Origin: Symsagittifera roscoffensis
Lineage: Eukaryota; Xenacoelomorpha; Acoela; Convolutidae
Direction of reading: 5' to 3'
Length of the DNA stretch: 64,000 bases
Assembly (NCBI RefSeq): GCF_963678635.1
Contig: NC_087064.1
Location: 40,212,530-40,276,529 of the forward strand
A model generated the notes under the pieces. It had not been told where the DNA came from and did not search any database. It was given only the letters and a program-made list of their open reading frames with translations. The translations under genes and the position numbers were made by a program. Positions 34,976 to 46,244 of this stretch are shown piece by piece. Position 1 is the stretch's first letter, and each line of letters begins with the position of its first letter.

Positions 34976-35775
34976 CCCAAGGAATTCTTGGATTTTCTTT
35001 TTATTTGTAGGTGGCTGAAGTTTTTGAATTGCATCAATGCGTGATTTTAATGGAGTGATAGTTTCTCGTTCTATATTATGTCCTAAAAATTTAACGCGTG
35101 TTAAAAAGAAGTGTGATTTATCGGGGGCTGCCTTAAGATTTTCGTTCTAAAGTATTTTAAGATATTGTTCTAAAATAATAAACATTTCTTCTTTAGTTTG
35201 TGATTGCATGAAAACATCATCTAAGTATGTGATTGCATTTTTGTTGAGTATTAGTGGTCTAAAAATTTTATCCATAAAAGCTGAAAAAGCTGCTGGTCCT
35301 ATGGATATTCCATAGAATAAGCGATTAAATTCGTATTGTTGATTTCCAATAACAAATTGTGTTAAACTTCGTGATTGTTAATCTAGTGGCATTTGACTAT
35401 AAGCACTATTCATATCTGCGGTTGTGAAATATTTACCATTTATCTTTGTTAAGATAACTTGTATGGGTTCAATAGGCCAATTGCATTTTGATTCGTCAAT
35501 TAGTGAATTGAGGTATCTAGCGTCTAAAACTATTTTTAGTGATTCACCTTTTGCTAGAATGATAACAGGGTTAATGAAGGTGTTACCTTTTGGTTGTTCT
35601 TCTTTATTTACTGGTGAGATAATTTCATATTGTTCTAAAATATCAAGTAATCGGTTTACCTTGTCGTGTAAGTGAATCGGTACTTTACTTGCTCTTTGTT
35701 TTTTGAAAACTGCGTCAGGTTTTAATGGGAGGTGAAGTGATGAACTAATTTTTCCAACGTCAAATTTGGATGTTG
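34976..35775 (-). pseudogene. Reverse transcriptase domain of pol, broken
   Basis: Reading the minus strand gives, in order, a motif around VIILAKGESLKIVLDARYLN (about 35570-35510), FTTADMNSAYSQMP (about 35430-35385), LFYGISIGPAAFSAFMDKIF (about 35325-35265) and the catalytic YLDD (about 35226-35215, in ITYLDDVFMQ). These are the canonical Ty3/Gypsy RT blocks. Stops (for example between the second and third blocks, near 35380, and near 35147) interrupt the frame. The catalytic aspartates are themselves present. Confidence 0.8.
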
Positions 35776-36141
35776 CTAGACTGTTGAATATTTTAACAGT
35801 TGATTTGCTAATTTATCAAATTCATTTTGTGTGATTTGTGAGTGTTCAAAATTAAACATTGTTAAAAATTTTTGTTGTTCTTTTATGTAATTTGTTATAT
35901 TGAATGTCGGTATAAAATATGGTACTTTTGTGAAATAATCTGTGTTTCTTTTTTCATTACTTATTATATTATTTATGGATAATTCTTCGTCAAGAATTGT
36001 TGATTGGCAAATATCTAATAATTGGAGTATATTATTAACGCGGTAGGCTACTTCATTTATAGGTGAAATTGTAGCATTTGTTTCACAAAATCCTAAAAGT
36101 CCTGAGGGTAATGTTATCTGATACGGTGTATTGTTATACAC
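35776..36141 (-). CDS. Pol segment between protease and RT
   Basis: This 121-codon open frame starts MYNNTPYQITLPSGLLGF. It lies between the protease-like region and RT and probably represents the protease-RT linker of the polyprotein. It has no motif of its own. Confidence 0.5.
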   Translation of the reverse strand: MYNNTPYQITLPSGLLGFCETNATISPINEVAYRVNNILQLLDICQSTILDEELSINNIISNEKRNTDYFTKVPYFIPTFNITNYIKEQQKFLTMFNFEHSQITQNEFDKLANQLLKYSTV

Positions 36142-36201
36142 GTGTAATGAAATAATATCGGAATTCGTAATTTTTGAGTATTTGATGGATGAGATTGAAA
36201 T

Positions 36202-36800
36202 TTAGAAAAAATTGTGGATAGGTTTAAACTCGAAGTCAGACATGAAAAGTTGTTGTTTATTTTGATTTTTGTTATACTGGTGAACTTGTTTTATTGAGAA
36301 ATTATGTATATTTCCTGATAGTGGTTTCGGTGTTTCCGTTGTTGATTGTAAATGGGATAACATTTTGAAAAAAATGGTGGTTGTTTGTTTAATCTTTGGA
36401 AGAATGTTAGGGCTGTATTTTTTTGTGTATTTATCTTTGATATGGATCTTATTATTTTGGATGTTGATTGTTGGTATATATTTAGATATAAATGGTATGC
36501 CAATGATATTGTGTTTAATATCAGTAATATGAAATATTTGTTTAAATGGTTTGTTCAAAATCTTGTTTTGTTCCATTGTTCTTGTGGGAAGAAGGAATAA
36601 TTGGATTTTTCCATAATTTACTAATGTTGATCCTTGTGCTGTTGCTAATTTACTAGAGGTTTCAAGAGGTGTTAAATTTGGAATGTTTTGATTTCATTCC
36701 ATGTGGGAATAATAATTATATTTGATTCTGCTCCTGAGTCAATTAAAAAATCAATTTCAAGATCAGTTGGTTGAAATTCTTTGTTTCTTGGGCTCTAAGA
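36202..36800 (-). pseudogene. Retropepsin-like aspartic protease region
   Basis: The active-site motif DSGAES is encoded at about 36740-36723 (preceded by FLI). Downstream, the ORF 36576-36202 contains HNIIGIPFI, resembling the second conserved hydrophobic-Gly motif of retropepsins. Stops between the two parts split the domain. The function would be polyprotein processing. Confidence 0.65.
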
Positions 36801-37144
36801 GAAATGGAATTGTCCAAATTTCTTCTTTTGGTTGTTCTTTTTGTATATTTTGATAAATATGTTTTGTGTTTGAGCATTGTGTTTCATCTTTTTTATCGGG
36901 ATTAATTACCGTGTTAATTTCGTTTACTTCTTACCGTGTTAATTTCGTGTGTTTGTGTATTATTAATGGGTCCAATATAGTAATTGTGAAGAAGTTCCAA
37001 TTGATTTTCGTATATATGTGAAGTGAAAGGTTGTTCATATATGATAGGTTCATAGTCATTTTCGACTGTTATCATATTTACAGAGATGGTATTATCTGTA
37101 TCACTTTCAGTATCCGATAATTCACAATTTATATGATTTAGTTG

Positions 37145-37792
37145 TTATTCGTTACTTCCTGTGTCATCAATACCTGGGGGGTCTGAAGTTGTTTCTTCAG
37201 TTGTTTGCACTTGATTAATGTGTCTTTGATGTTTTGGTGTGCTACTTCTGTATCGATGTTTAGAATCGGGATAGCGGTTATTATTCCTATGTGGTGACTG
37301 GGAATAATTTCTGTATCGATTATTGTAACTTGAGTTCCGATTTGGTGAATTATTTCGTGATCTGTTTTGATAGTTATCATTTGATCTGTGATAATTCGAT
37401 CTATTATATGAATTATTTCTTGATCTATTGTTTGGATAATTCTGATTTCGATTATTAGAATAACTTCTATTTCTATTGTGTGAATAGTTTCTATTTCTGT
37501 TGTATGATGAGTTTCGTGATCTATTATTGGAATAGTGTCTATTCCTTGGGTTTGAATGGGAACTGGAATCAGAAACAAATTGTGTTGTGTTTGAATTCGA
37601 TCGTGAATAGTTATTTTGGTTATTTTGGTTGTTCGATCGGCTATATCTATTTTGTGAGAAATTTCGTGAATCTACCTCTATAACTTGAGTTATATGGTGA
37701 TTGATTTCTTGAGTAAATTGAGTTGCTTGGAAGTGGTTTTCCTGAACTGTTATTATATATATTTTTGTTTGGTAGATTTTGGTCTTTTTCAT
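37145..37792 (-). CDS. Low-complexity Asn/Arg/Ser/Tyr-rich gag C-terminal region
   Basis: About 120 residues of near-repeats such as NNRSRNNSYNRS, HNRNRSYSNNRNQN and NRNSSYNNRYRN fill the centre of this 215-codon frame. Arg-rich low complexity after the zinc-knuckle position suggests an RNA-binding nucleocapsid tail. The DNA is an array of imperfect short repeats (37270-37600), so another frame (37578-37138) is also open by virtue of the repeats. Confidence 0.55.
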   Translation of the reverse strand: MKKTKIYQTKIYIITVQENHFQATQFTQEINHHITQVIEVDSRNFSQNRYSRSNNQNNQNNYSRSNSNTTQFVSDSSSHSNPRNRHYSNNRSRNSSYNRNRNYSHNRNRSYSNNRNQNYPNNRSRNNSYNRSNYHRSNDNYQNRSRNNSPNRNSSYNNRYRNYSQSPHRNNNRYPDSKHRYRSSTPKHQRHINQVQTTEETTSDPPGIDDTGSNE

Positions 37793-38224
37793 ATATTGAT
37801 AGAATGATTTATTTGGTTCTTTGTGCTTTTGAGGATTATTCTGATTGTCTTGTTGTTTTTGTCTACATTCGAAAATACTGTGTCCGTATCGTCGGCAATA
37901 ATTAAACCATTTTTTGAAGGATGGTTTGCCTTTAAAGTTTGGATGGTGATTGATTTATATGGTGATTGAGTTATATGGTGATTGATTTCTTGAGTAAATT
38001 GAGTTGCTTGGAAGTGGTTTTCCTGAACTGTTATTACTATATATAATTTTGTTTGGTAGATTTTGGTCTTTTTCATATATTGATAGAATGATTTATTTGG
38101 TTCTTTGTGCTTTTGAGGTTTATTCTGATTGTCTTGTTGTTTTTGTCTACATTCGAAAATACTGTGTCCGTATCGTCGGCAATAATTAAACCATTTTTGA
38201 AGGATGGTTTGCCTTTAAAGTTTG
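37690..38224 (-). repeat. Tandem duplication of about 282 bp across the zinc-knuckle region of gag
   Basis: The phrase gagtaaattgagttgcttgg occurs at 37711 and 37992, and tttggatg at about 37938 and 38221. Each copy encodes one CCHC-like knuckle. In both, the residue expected to be the first Cys is Phe (FNYCRRYGHSIFEC), leaving C-X4-H-X4-C. A duplicated and already degenerate knuckle implies that the loss preceded the duplication, or that the family tolerates it. Confidence 0.7.
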
Positions 38225-39203
38225 GATGTCGTTCGTAGATATTTAGTATTTCAGTAATTTTTTCAATCAGCTCTGCGTCTGATTCTTGTATGTTATTTAT
38301 ATGTGTAGTATTTGTTTCAATCCGATTAACAAATTGTAGTTTTAGATTTTCTGTTTCTTCGAGTTTCATTGTGATTTCGGCTTGTTCTAGTTTATCTACT
38401 AATTTTCGAAAATCTAAATCTGGTTCTCGAATTGAGGAAGGATGAGATGCTCTCTTTTTTATAGCTATTTTCCTTTATTGAGGGGTTAAGGTCATCATTA
38501 AAATTTCTGTCATTTTTGTGTTTTTTTAATCATGTGTATTAAGTGAATATGCTTTTCGAACTAGTGTTTCGATTCGTACTGCTAATTGTTTAATTGTTTC
38601 ATTTAGTAATCTGCGTATTTCGTTGCATAAAACTCTTTGATGTTGTTTGTTTCGTTCAGAATCAAACATTTTTTGAAAATTCTTGTGTGAATCTTTTCCA
38701 ATCTGATTTTATTTCTATGGGTAATACTGAAAACCATTTTTGAGCTGCGCCATCTAGTGTTGTTTGTATTAACGCTGTGCGTCTATGTATCCAATTTTCA
38801 TGGAGTGGCGTATTATTGGTTCGGGTCCTATATTTAAAATTAAATTTGCAGTTACTGCTTTTAGATAATCTTCTACAGAATATTCAGGATCTGTTCCAGT
38901 GAATACCATTAATGGTTTATTCGATGTTATTGATGATTCACCCATGAGGTATGGATTCATAGTCATCTGTAGTGATTCTGCGGCATTTGGGAAAAGTTCG
39001 AAAGTTGATTTTTTTGTGATTTCATGTTGCTGAAGGTAATATGTGAGCGTTATTTCATTTTGCATTTGGAATGGTTGATAAGAATGCATTGTCATTGGGT
39101 TTTGTGGTTGTATTGTTTGAAAATATTGTGTGTTAAATGGGTTTTGTATATGCATTTTTTGTGGATTTTGTATATCTGTTGGATTTTGTGGGTAAATTTT
39201 CAT
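38073..39203 (-). pseudogene. Gag capsid-like region, broken
   Basis: The ORF 39203-38769 ends in an FTGTDPEYSVEDYLKAV stretch, where capsid-like sequence of Ty3/Gypsy Gag begins. Further capsid-like helices can be read in alternating frames to 38400, and the ORF 38369-38073 starts MKLEETENLKLQFVNRI. Two or more frameshifts separate them. The product would form the particle core. Assignment rests on position before the knuckle and protease and on the general pattern. Confidence 0.6.
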
Positions 39204-39224
39204 AATTTGAGATGGTTGAAATTG

Positions 39225-39620
39225 TCACGGTCTCTGTGTGCGATATTCTTTTGTATATGGTGCAAAAATATCTGGTTGATGATAATCATCGTCATCAGAT
39301 GATAAATAGTTCGTATTATATGGTGTATGTTGTTTATTTTTATTCTGTTGAAAAAATGGGTAATTTTCACTATAATCCTGTGTAGGTTGTGGATTATCTG
39401 AAAAATTTACTGAATCGGTCGATGTTTTTGGAAGATTCCAATGATGGGAACATACGTGATTTAAATTTTGTGTAGTTTTTCGGGGGGGTTGATTTGTTTT
39501 TGGTTGGTGTGCATAATTGTAATTGTGTTCTGCAAAAGTGTTTCTTGTGAACGTTTTTCGTGTTTTTGACGATTTTGTCATTGGTCTGGTCTTTACGTTT
39601 GATAGTCCATATGTGAACAT
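39225..39620 (-). CDS. Gag N-terminal-like ORF (131 codons)
   Basis: A polar frame rich in Asn, Gln, Thr and Pro that ends just upstream of the capsid-like ORF in a different register. I recognise no domain. It probably belongs to the N-terminal part of gag or a matrix-like segment. Confidence 0.4.
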   Translation of the reverse strand: MFTYGLSNVKTRPMTKSSKTRKTFTRNTFAEHNYNYAHQPKTNQPPRKTTQNLNHVCSHHWNLPKTSTDSVNFSDNPQPTQDYSENYPFFQQNKNKQHTPYNTNYLSSDDDDYHQPDIFAPYTKEYRTQRP

Positions 39621-39849
39621 TTTGGAGCAACCGAAGGTTTAACAGCTGATTGTAAGGTTACCTGTGTTAGTGATGTATTTGTATTTCTTGGTGTTGTCAG
39701 ATTTGGGTGTATTGGTGAAATACTTTGTCGTGTAGTTGTTGCTGTTGTTTGGACGATTTCTTCATTTATGAAATGTGATGGTGTTTGAATATCTTGTTGT
39801 GTAAGATTTCTGGTTCCATTGAGATTTTCATTATGTATGACTGTTGAAT

Positions 39850-40726
39850 TTAAGCTGTTATTTCGTGTATCAGGTAAAAATGCATTATAATTAATGGTGT
39901 TGCGTCAATCGTTAATGGTATTACTTTTACATAATCTCTGTGGAAAGATATTGTACTTATTGCTTGACTCGAGATATCTTGTGGAATAATTAGAAATGCT
40001 GGATGAGACCATTCAGGGTCCCAAACGTAATCTGATTGTTCTGCAAAGACAGTGTCATCATTGGTATTTTGAGGTCTGAAAATTTTTCTTGCTTGTGAAA
40101 TTAAATCTAAATTGTGGGTAAAATAATCTATTATAAACCATGCTAAAAGCTTTTGCAAATCATGTTTAGTGTTTTGTGAAACATCATCTTTGGTAAAATT
40201 TTCGCGGACTATATGTAGAAATGTTGAAAATACTGATTTCATTTCGTACTTTTGCATTATTGGATGTTTCGGTTGGTGATATACTTTGAACTTCTGTTTT
40301 TTCTAATATAGATATATAACAATATATTATTGCAAAAATTTCGTTAGTGAATATGGAGTTTGCTCTTTGTGAATTCTGATATTGTATGCTTTTGATATAT
40401 TCTATGAATACTTTTGAAAATTCTAATTCAATATCGTCTGTTTGAATTACATATTTACCATGGGCTGTATTTGGTGTGCTGAATTCTATGGTGTAGATTC
40501 CGTATTGTTGTGTTAGATTACATATGTCTTTCAAATAATTTTCGATAATTTGTCTTTTGATTTTTACATCCGGGAATTCTGCTTTGCATGGACTGATTCC
40601 TGGTTCAAACAAATTTCCGAGTAAGTTCTTACAAAATCGTGTTTGTCCTCTATCATCGAATGAATCTATAAGAAAGGGAAAAACTGCTTCTTCGTCTGGA
40701 CTTTCGTCACTTTGAGTGTGGCTCAT
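39850..40726 (-). pseudogene. Upstream ORF of the element, one frameshift (about 290 residues, unknown)
   Basis: The ORF 40726-40184 (180 codons, starts MSHTQSDESPDEEAVFPF) and the ORF 40257-39850 overlap by 74 bp in different frames and read as one protein after a single frameshift. The first half is acidic at its N terminus and helix-rich. The second contains DYVWDPEWSHPAF. It has no motif I know. Its position upstream of capsid suggests a matrix-like or accessory protein specific to this element family. Confidence 0.45.
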
Positions 40727-40874
40727 TTTTTCGTTTGATGACTTAATATATAACTATCAATGTGTCTAATTGGTTGATTCCAATTATACAGGTGTACTGG
40801 TTTGTGTTTATATTGCTTTTTATTCTTCTTTTTCCTCTTTTTGATGAACTTGAAGTTGTTTCTGAGTCGTAAAA

Positions 40875-41165
40875 CTATAATTGATCATGGATGGGGCAAA
40901 TTTTACTTATTGATTCTTTTAATTTATATAGTTCGTCTAAACTGTTGGCTTCTGGTTCAGAAAATGCGTTTCTATTTTTCGAAAATCTTTTTCGTGTTAT
41001 TTGTCTTTGTTTGTTTATAATTTTTCTACTAATTGTTTGTCGTTTTGTTCGAATGTATCCAACTGTTTGTGTATGTGGAGTTATTACAAGATCGTATTTT
41101 TGGTTGTCTATTTCACAATTGTGTAAAACGATTGTTTGTTTATTTCCTAAATTTTTGAATGACAT
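40875..41165 (-). CDS. Small leader ORF of the element (96 codons, unknown)
   Basis: The first sizable minus-strand frame after the 5' leader starts MSFKNLGNKQTIVLHN and is basic in the middle (RRKIINKQRQITRKR-like composition). It could be a small accessory protein or a chance frame. The antisense frame at 40891-41196 is also open, which weakens the case. Confidence 0.35.
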   Translation of the reverse strand: MSFKNLGNKQTIVLHNCEIDNQKYDLVITPHTQTVGYIRTKRQTISRKIINKQRQITRKRFSKNRNAFSEPEANSLDELYKLKESISKICPIHDQL

Positions 41166-42384
41166 AAGGTTTAGGATGAGGGATGCAAGAAGTTAGTGAT
41201 TTTTTATTTTCCTAGACTGTTAGTCCTTACGATTTTTTGGTTAGCTTAACCTGGGTCTTTTTATTCAGGGTTGGAGAGAAAAGTATATCGATTCCGGAGA
41301 ATGATTTTTTACTTTCTCGTGGCTAGTCTAAGTTAAGGTGTTAACTTACTTAATCTTACTTAGGGGTAGTGATTGTGTTCAAGGGTTGGAGAATAGTAAA
41401 TCGATCCACAAGGTTCAGGTATAATTAGAACACAAGTAGTTCGTTAGATACTATTTTAAACTTTCTAAGTCTAAGATCTATCCTGGGTCTGGTAAGAGAA
41501 GGGTTCAAGTGAAGGATGAATAACCGGAGTTCTTCACTGTTTAGCCTAATTTGAATGGTTAGTTTTATTTAAAAATTTCTATTAGTCCGGATCTTTTGAA
41601 AAGCTTGGATAGTGAATCGACGTTTGAGGTCGTTAGACACTTGCTAAGTGGATGGGGGAGGACAAAATTGTTCTTTTTGATCCAAGGATAGGCCTTGATG
41701 ATCAGATTTTAAAATTAATGAGATAGAAAATTTATAAAGATCCAAGGATAAGCCTTGATGATCTAATGTAAAATTAAGTGAATTTAAGTTTAAAATGATT
41801 TAAATTTATTTAATAAAAAATTTAATTTTTAAATGATGTTAGTGAGCTTATGATTGCTGTTATGTTTAGGTGATGAAGCTGGAACAACAAGATGATTAAT
41901 AATTACTAACTATTTATTGTCATGCTACTAATTTTTATTTTTATTTTCATTAAATATTTTTCAAATATGTTTTATATAATACTGCAGAAATTAAGGGAGC
42001 AATCTGAGATCTTTTTATCAATCGTTATTGTACATTAATAATTTTGTTTAGCGCCTGAAATGATCATGAAGATTTATTTAAAAATTTTATGTTTGCAAAT
42101 GAAAATCTAAATTCATTGCTAATAAGATTCTAAATATAAAAGTTTGTGTTGGCTTTTGCCGTACAACCATGAAACTAAATGGTAAGTTTCTACGTAGTCG
42201 TATATCGTCTCTTGTCCGAGGTCTTCTTCCAATACCGGGTAGTTCTAGTAGTTTGCGGATTATCGGCTCTGATCTATTGAGTCGTGGAGACATTTCAATT
42301 AAGTTATTATCGTGTAACATTTTGAAAATGTTTTATCTAATTTCTAATCTATATTGGTTAATTCTAAGCTATTAAGGTCTTATT
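41166..42384 (-). other. 5' leader of the large element
   Basis: About 1.2 kb between the primer-binding site and the first ORF, with no long frame. A short duplication (gatccaaggata-gccttgatgat at about 41680 and 41740) is visible. Packaging or translational signals cannot be judged from sequence alone. Confidence 0.45.
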
Positions 42385-42404
42385 CGAGACTTATGGTCGC
42401 ACCA
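42385..42404 (-). promoter_or_regulatory. Putative tRNA primer-binding site
   Basis: Two bases inside the 5' LTR, the minus strand begins TGGTGCGACCATAAG. Its complement on the plus strand ends in GGTCGCACCA, like a tRNA 3' end with CCA. The position and the TGG start fit a minus-strand primer site. I cannot name the tRNA. Confidence 0.55.
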
Positions 42405-42406
42405 GA

Positions 42407-42813
42407 TGAGTTAGGACCGATGTGGTTAATTCATAGAGTAATTTCGGATAGGGTACACCGTCTGCTCGTCACGCTATCTTATTTTCGGCCGGATAGATTC
42501 GTGCAACTTCTTAGTCTAATACCGATCCTAATCTTACTCTTATATCTACTAGTCTCAGGATATTTAACTTGTCTCTGCTAGGCTCAAAAGATCTAGAGTA
42601 TACTGGCTTATTGCAACTGCTGAAGTTCTCTTGGAGAGTTACCTAATTTCTAAGTTAAATTCAAATCTCTCTGGTGCTGAAATTACAAGTAACTTCAGCA
42701 CTTACAAATAAGTGGGTTGTTAGTTGGATGGATTATGATTCGTTAATATTAAATAAATTACAGTGGTAAAATATCTAATTTATCCAATAATAAAATGTAG
42801 TTTAGATCAGGTT
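42407..42813 (-). repeat. 5' LTR of the large element
   Basis: 407 bp, equal in length to the 3' LTR. It is followed at 42814-42820 by TCAGTAT, the second copy of the 7-bp target duplication. It presumably held the promoter. No strong TATA box is evident on the minus strand. Confidence 0.9.
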
Positions 42814-44733
42814 TCAGTATCAAAATCTCCTGCCAGAACAATGGGTAATTCGAAATCAGCAAAAGATTCTCACTCCTAATCTTGTTCTTCAGCTAAATTG
42901 TATTTTTATAACACGGTGGTACATAGCAGACGCTAATTATCATTTTCCCCTAAAGAGACTACTATCTCAGGCACCGCTTCTGGTTAACCAGACGCCAGTT
43001 GATCAATTATTAAGATTTTATAATCTAGTTGAATCATTGTACCTCCTTTTTTGTTAATCTGTTGTTTGTGAATGCTGGGAAATCAGTTTATTTAAAAATT
43101 TCATTATTATCAATTTCATTTAACCATGTTCCTGTTCAGCAAAGTATATTTTTTGCGAATTCGAGGCTACTAAGCAAAAACAACAGATCTTCAGAGCTTT
43201 TTTAATAGCAACAATTAGCATGATTTTATTACAGTTACTTCTATTAAGTTTTTAACAGATACTATCACTGATATTTGATCATTATGACAACGTTTTATCA
43301 CTGAAGATTCAAGTGTCATCAGGTTGACTGTGTTGATTGTCATCAGGTTGATTGTCATCAGGTTGATTGTCATCAGGTTGACTCATCACATCATTAATGT
43401 TTTGTTTGAGAAAACCTCCTCTGTCATAGAAACTGTGTATTAGGTGTACTACTCCATCGGCTTTTCAAATGTAATTAATATCTCCATCTCGAGTCCAAAC
43501 GTCTCCAGCTCGATCATATTTATAGGTGGAAGAAGCGCACCCTCGGAATTGGCAGGTCTTTGCATAATCGCACAATCTTTAGACTTTGATTTTGAAGAAT
43601 CGAGCTATTATAGTCTTGGGTCCAATTCTTTTCGATGCAAGCCGGTGAGCTAATGACAAATCTATCTGGTTAAACTTCTCCGCTTATTGCTTTGGCCATT
43701 TTCAACACTTTTGTCATCGTTACATTATAATCCTCGCTAGCGTCTTCTTCCATACCTATTATTCTGATCCCTTGTTATAGCATTCAAGTTGCTCAGCTTC
43801 CACTTGTGACAACGCAAACAGTAGGTCGCAATGCTTGTAATGTCCTAAGATTCCAATTTTTGTGAGAACCGGACATTGTGTACAGATGAATAATTACCAA
43901 AACTCACCGGCGCGTGTAGGGTGAAATGGAAAAAAGAGCCAAGAAATCAAAAGACAAACCGCAAAAAAATATATATTTTTCAGCGCGACCATTTTTCCTG
44001 AAAAACAAAACAAAAATCAAAGTGACCTATATGTATCCTCACTAAAATCATTGAAACTTGAAACGAACGTAGGAATTAATGAAACGCTATCTCACGCTTA
44101 CGTAATCAGATTGAACACAGAGACAGCCACAAACTCAAGCGGTGAAAATGCAAAAAAGGCTCTACATTGGCAATACACAGTGAAATAAGGTAACGATTTA
44201 TAAAAAAAACATCTTGAACAAATTTTTGGTTGAGATAAGTAATATCTTGCTCTCACATCTAATCTAAGACCGCTTGTAATTTTACTAACACTAGCCACCA
44301 ATAAAGCAGCTACAATTTCTATGAAACTGTTAATGTTATGCAGCAAAAATTCGACAAAAAAAAACAAAGTTATGTAACTTTCCAGATACAAATATTTTCA
44401 ATCATTTGTAGTACTGATACAGAATTTGCGTAATTTTCAGTTTCAAAAAAACGACACTACGCTTAACCCTAGTAATTCTCTGCCCAAATATGAGGATTAA
44501 CCGCTTACTTTAAGAGGAACAATACTACTCGCTCTTTCACTTGAAAGCATTATCTTAGATTTGTTTGGTTACCTTTCGAAAAAAGTGAAAAGGACTCTAA
44601 ACATAGATCAACTTTTCCTACTTCCATTAAATTTTCGCTACTAAAGCATCGGGCTAGCCTCTGCTTTCCGCAATTTGATTTCTGATTGAAGATTTGCGTA
44701 CCCTGATTTTTTAGAGAGTCCTATTTATCAGAT
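42814..44733. repeat. Duplicated segment, copy 2 (right part)
   Basis: This continues the match to copy 1 from about 10484 onward, interrupted on its left by the LTR element. Compared with copy 1 it lacks about 543 bp: the join at 43807-43811 (cttgtgac|aacgcaaac) uses a TGAC that is present at both ends of the missing piece in copy 1. It carries about 35 extra bases near 44309-44344. The decayed minus-strand LINE is included. The segment ends where the 850-bp array starts. Confidence 0.85.
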
Positions 44734-46244
44734 TTGAAGAATTAAACCTTCTTTCTTTTTCTGTATCCTTGCTAAGAAATATAAGAAACATTTGAGGGGA
44801 GTAGGCAATAACTATATGCTTCAATCCAGATTGACAAAAATGTATAACTTTTTCAATAGGATGCATTTATTCGATAATATTTAGATATCCAAAAAAGGTA
44901 CCAATTTAATACATTTGTTCATATTATCTTCGATTATTAAATACTAGATAACCAAGAGCTGCGTTAACTCAACTTTTGATACGCTCATTTGATTTCTGCA
45001 CTGATGTGTTGCATCATTTATCAAAATCTACCTCATAAACTAAACACTTGGGTCTCAGATCCGTTCATGCTTCTACACGGTTAAATTCGGTATCAGTTGT
45101 TTTGGTCCCTGCCCCTATATAAGCTTTCCTGGAGCTTATTAGAGCATACTGCAGTAAGTAGAAGCATGAACACGTTTAAGGATCTGCTTTTCAAGCGCCA
45201 GAAATGACTTTCCCTTAAGATTATCGGCAGTATAAAAAAAAACTCGAAAGCTAGCTTCACTTGTGTAAAACAATTTTGCTTTTGTTTTCTGACTGTAAGA
45301 AGAGTCTGAGAGTAAGAAGAGTCTGTAAGAAGAGTCTGTCTCAGATCCGTTCACACTGCTACGCGATTAATTTCGGTATCAGTTGTTTGGTCACTGCCCC
45401 TATATAAGCTGCCCTGGAGCTATGGAGCATACTGCAGTAAGTAGAAGCATGAACGCGTTTGAGGATCTGATGTTCAAGTGCCAGGAATAACTATCCCTCA
45501 AGATTATCGGCAGTATCAAAAAAACTCGAAAGCTAGCTTAACTTGTGTAAAACAATTTTGCTTTTGTTTTCTGACTGTAAGAAGAGACTGAAACTTCCTG
45601 TAGTTCAGACACCGATGATAAGTGCAGTAGAGGTGCAACAATAACGGATTTCAAAATTATTGGTACTTCAAAACATTTGTAACTTTTCTTTCTTTTTCAA
45701 AAGCTTGAGTTATTATCATCTTAACTTGACTTATCATCTTGTTACTTATCAATTTGAGCTGTAGCTCAAAAAGCATTTGATCTGCCCTTAGTATACCTGC
45801 TGGTAGATATACATTTCATTAACTTAGGAGTAAACTTCAATCCTTCTATATATCATCACTCTTAAAAATTTGAAGAATTAAACCTTATTTCTTTTTCTGT
45901 ATCGTTGCTAAAAAATATAAGAAACAATTTAGGGGTGTAGGCATTAACTATATGCTTCAAGGCAGATTGACAAAAATGTATAACTTTCTCAAAAAGATGC
46001 ATTTATTCGATAACATTAAGAGATCCAAAATAGGTACCAATTTAATAAATTTGTTCATATTGTCTTTGATATTTAGATACTAGATAACCAAGGGCTGCAA
46101 TAACTCAAATTTTGATACGATCATTTGATTTCTGCATTGATCTGTTGCATCATTTAACAAAATCTACATCTTATACACCAAACACTTGGTCTCAGATCCG
46201 TTCACACTGCTGCGCGATTAATTTCGGTATCAGTTGTTTGGTCA

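Larger units (their letters stand above)
20984..42813 (-). mobile_element. Large Ty3/Gypsy-type LTR retrotransposon with envelope-like region and an extra ORF (defective)
   Basis: Two 407-bp LTRs (20984-21390 and 42407-42813) enclose 21.0 kb. The 7-bp sequence TCAGTAT lies on both sides (20977-20983 and 42814-42820), and the uninterrupted target survives in copy 1 of the duplicated segment near 10480. Transcription order on the minus strand is 5' LTR, primer-binding site, about 1.2-kb leader, gag-like ORFs, protease, RT, RNase H, integrase, envelope-like region, extra ORF, polypurine tract, 3' LTR. By hand count the LTRs differ at about 16 positions (roughly 4%), so the insertion is not very recent. 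Nearly every ORF carries stops or frameshifts. The 21.8-kb length is large for the superfamily, even after subtracting a 2.65-kb internal duplication. Confidence 0.9.
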
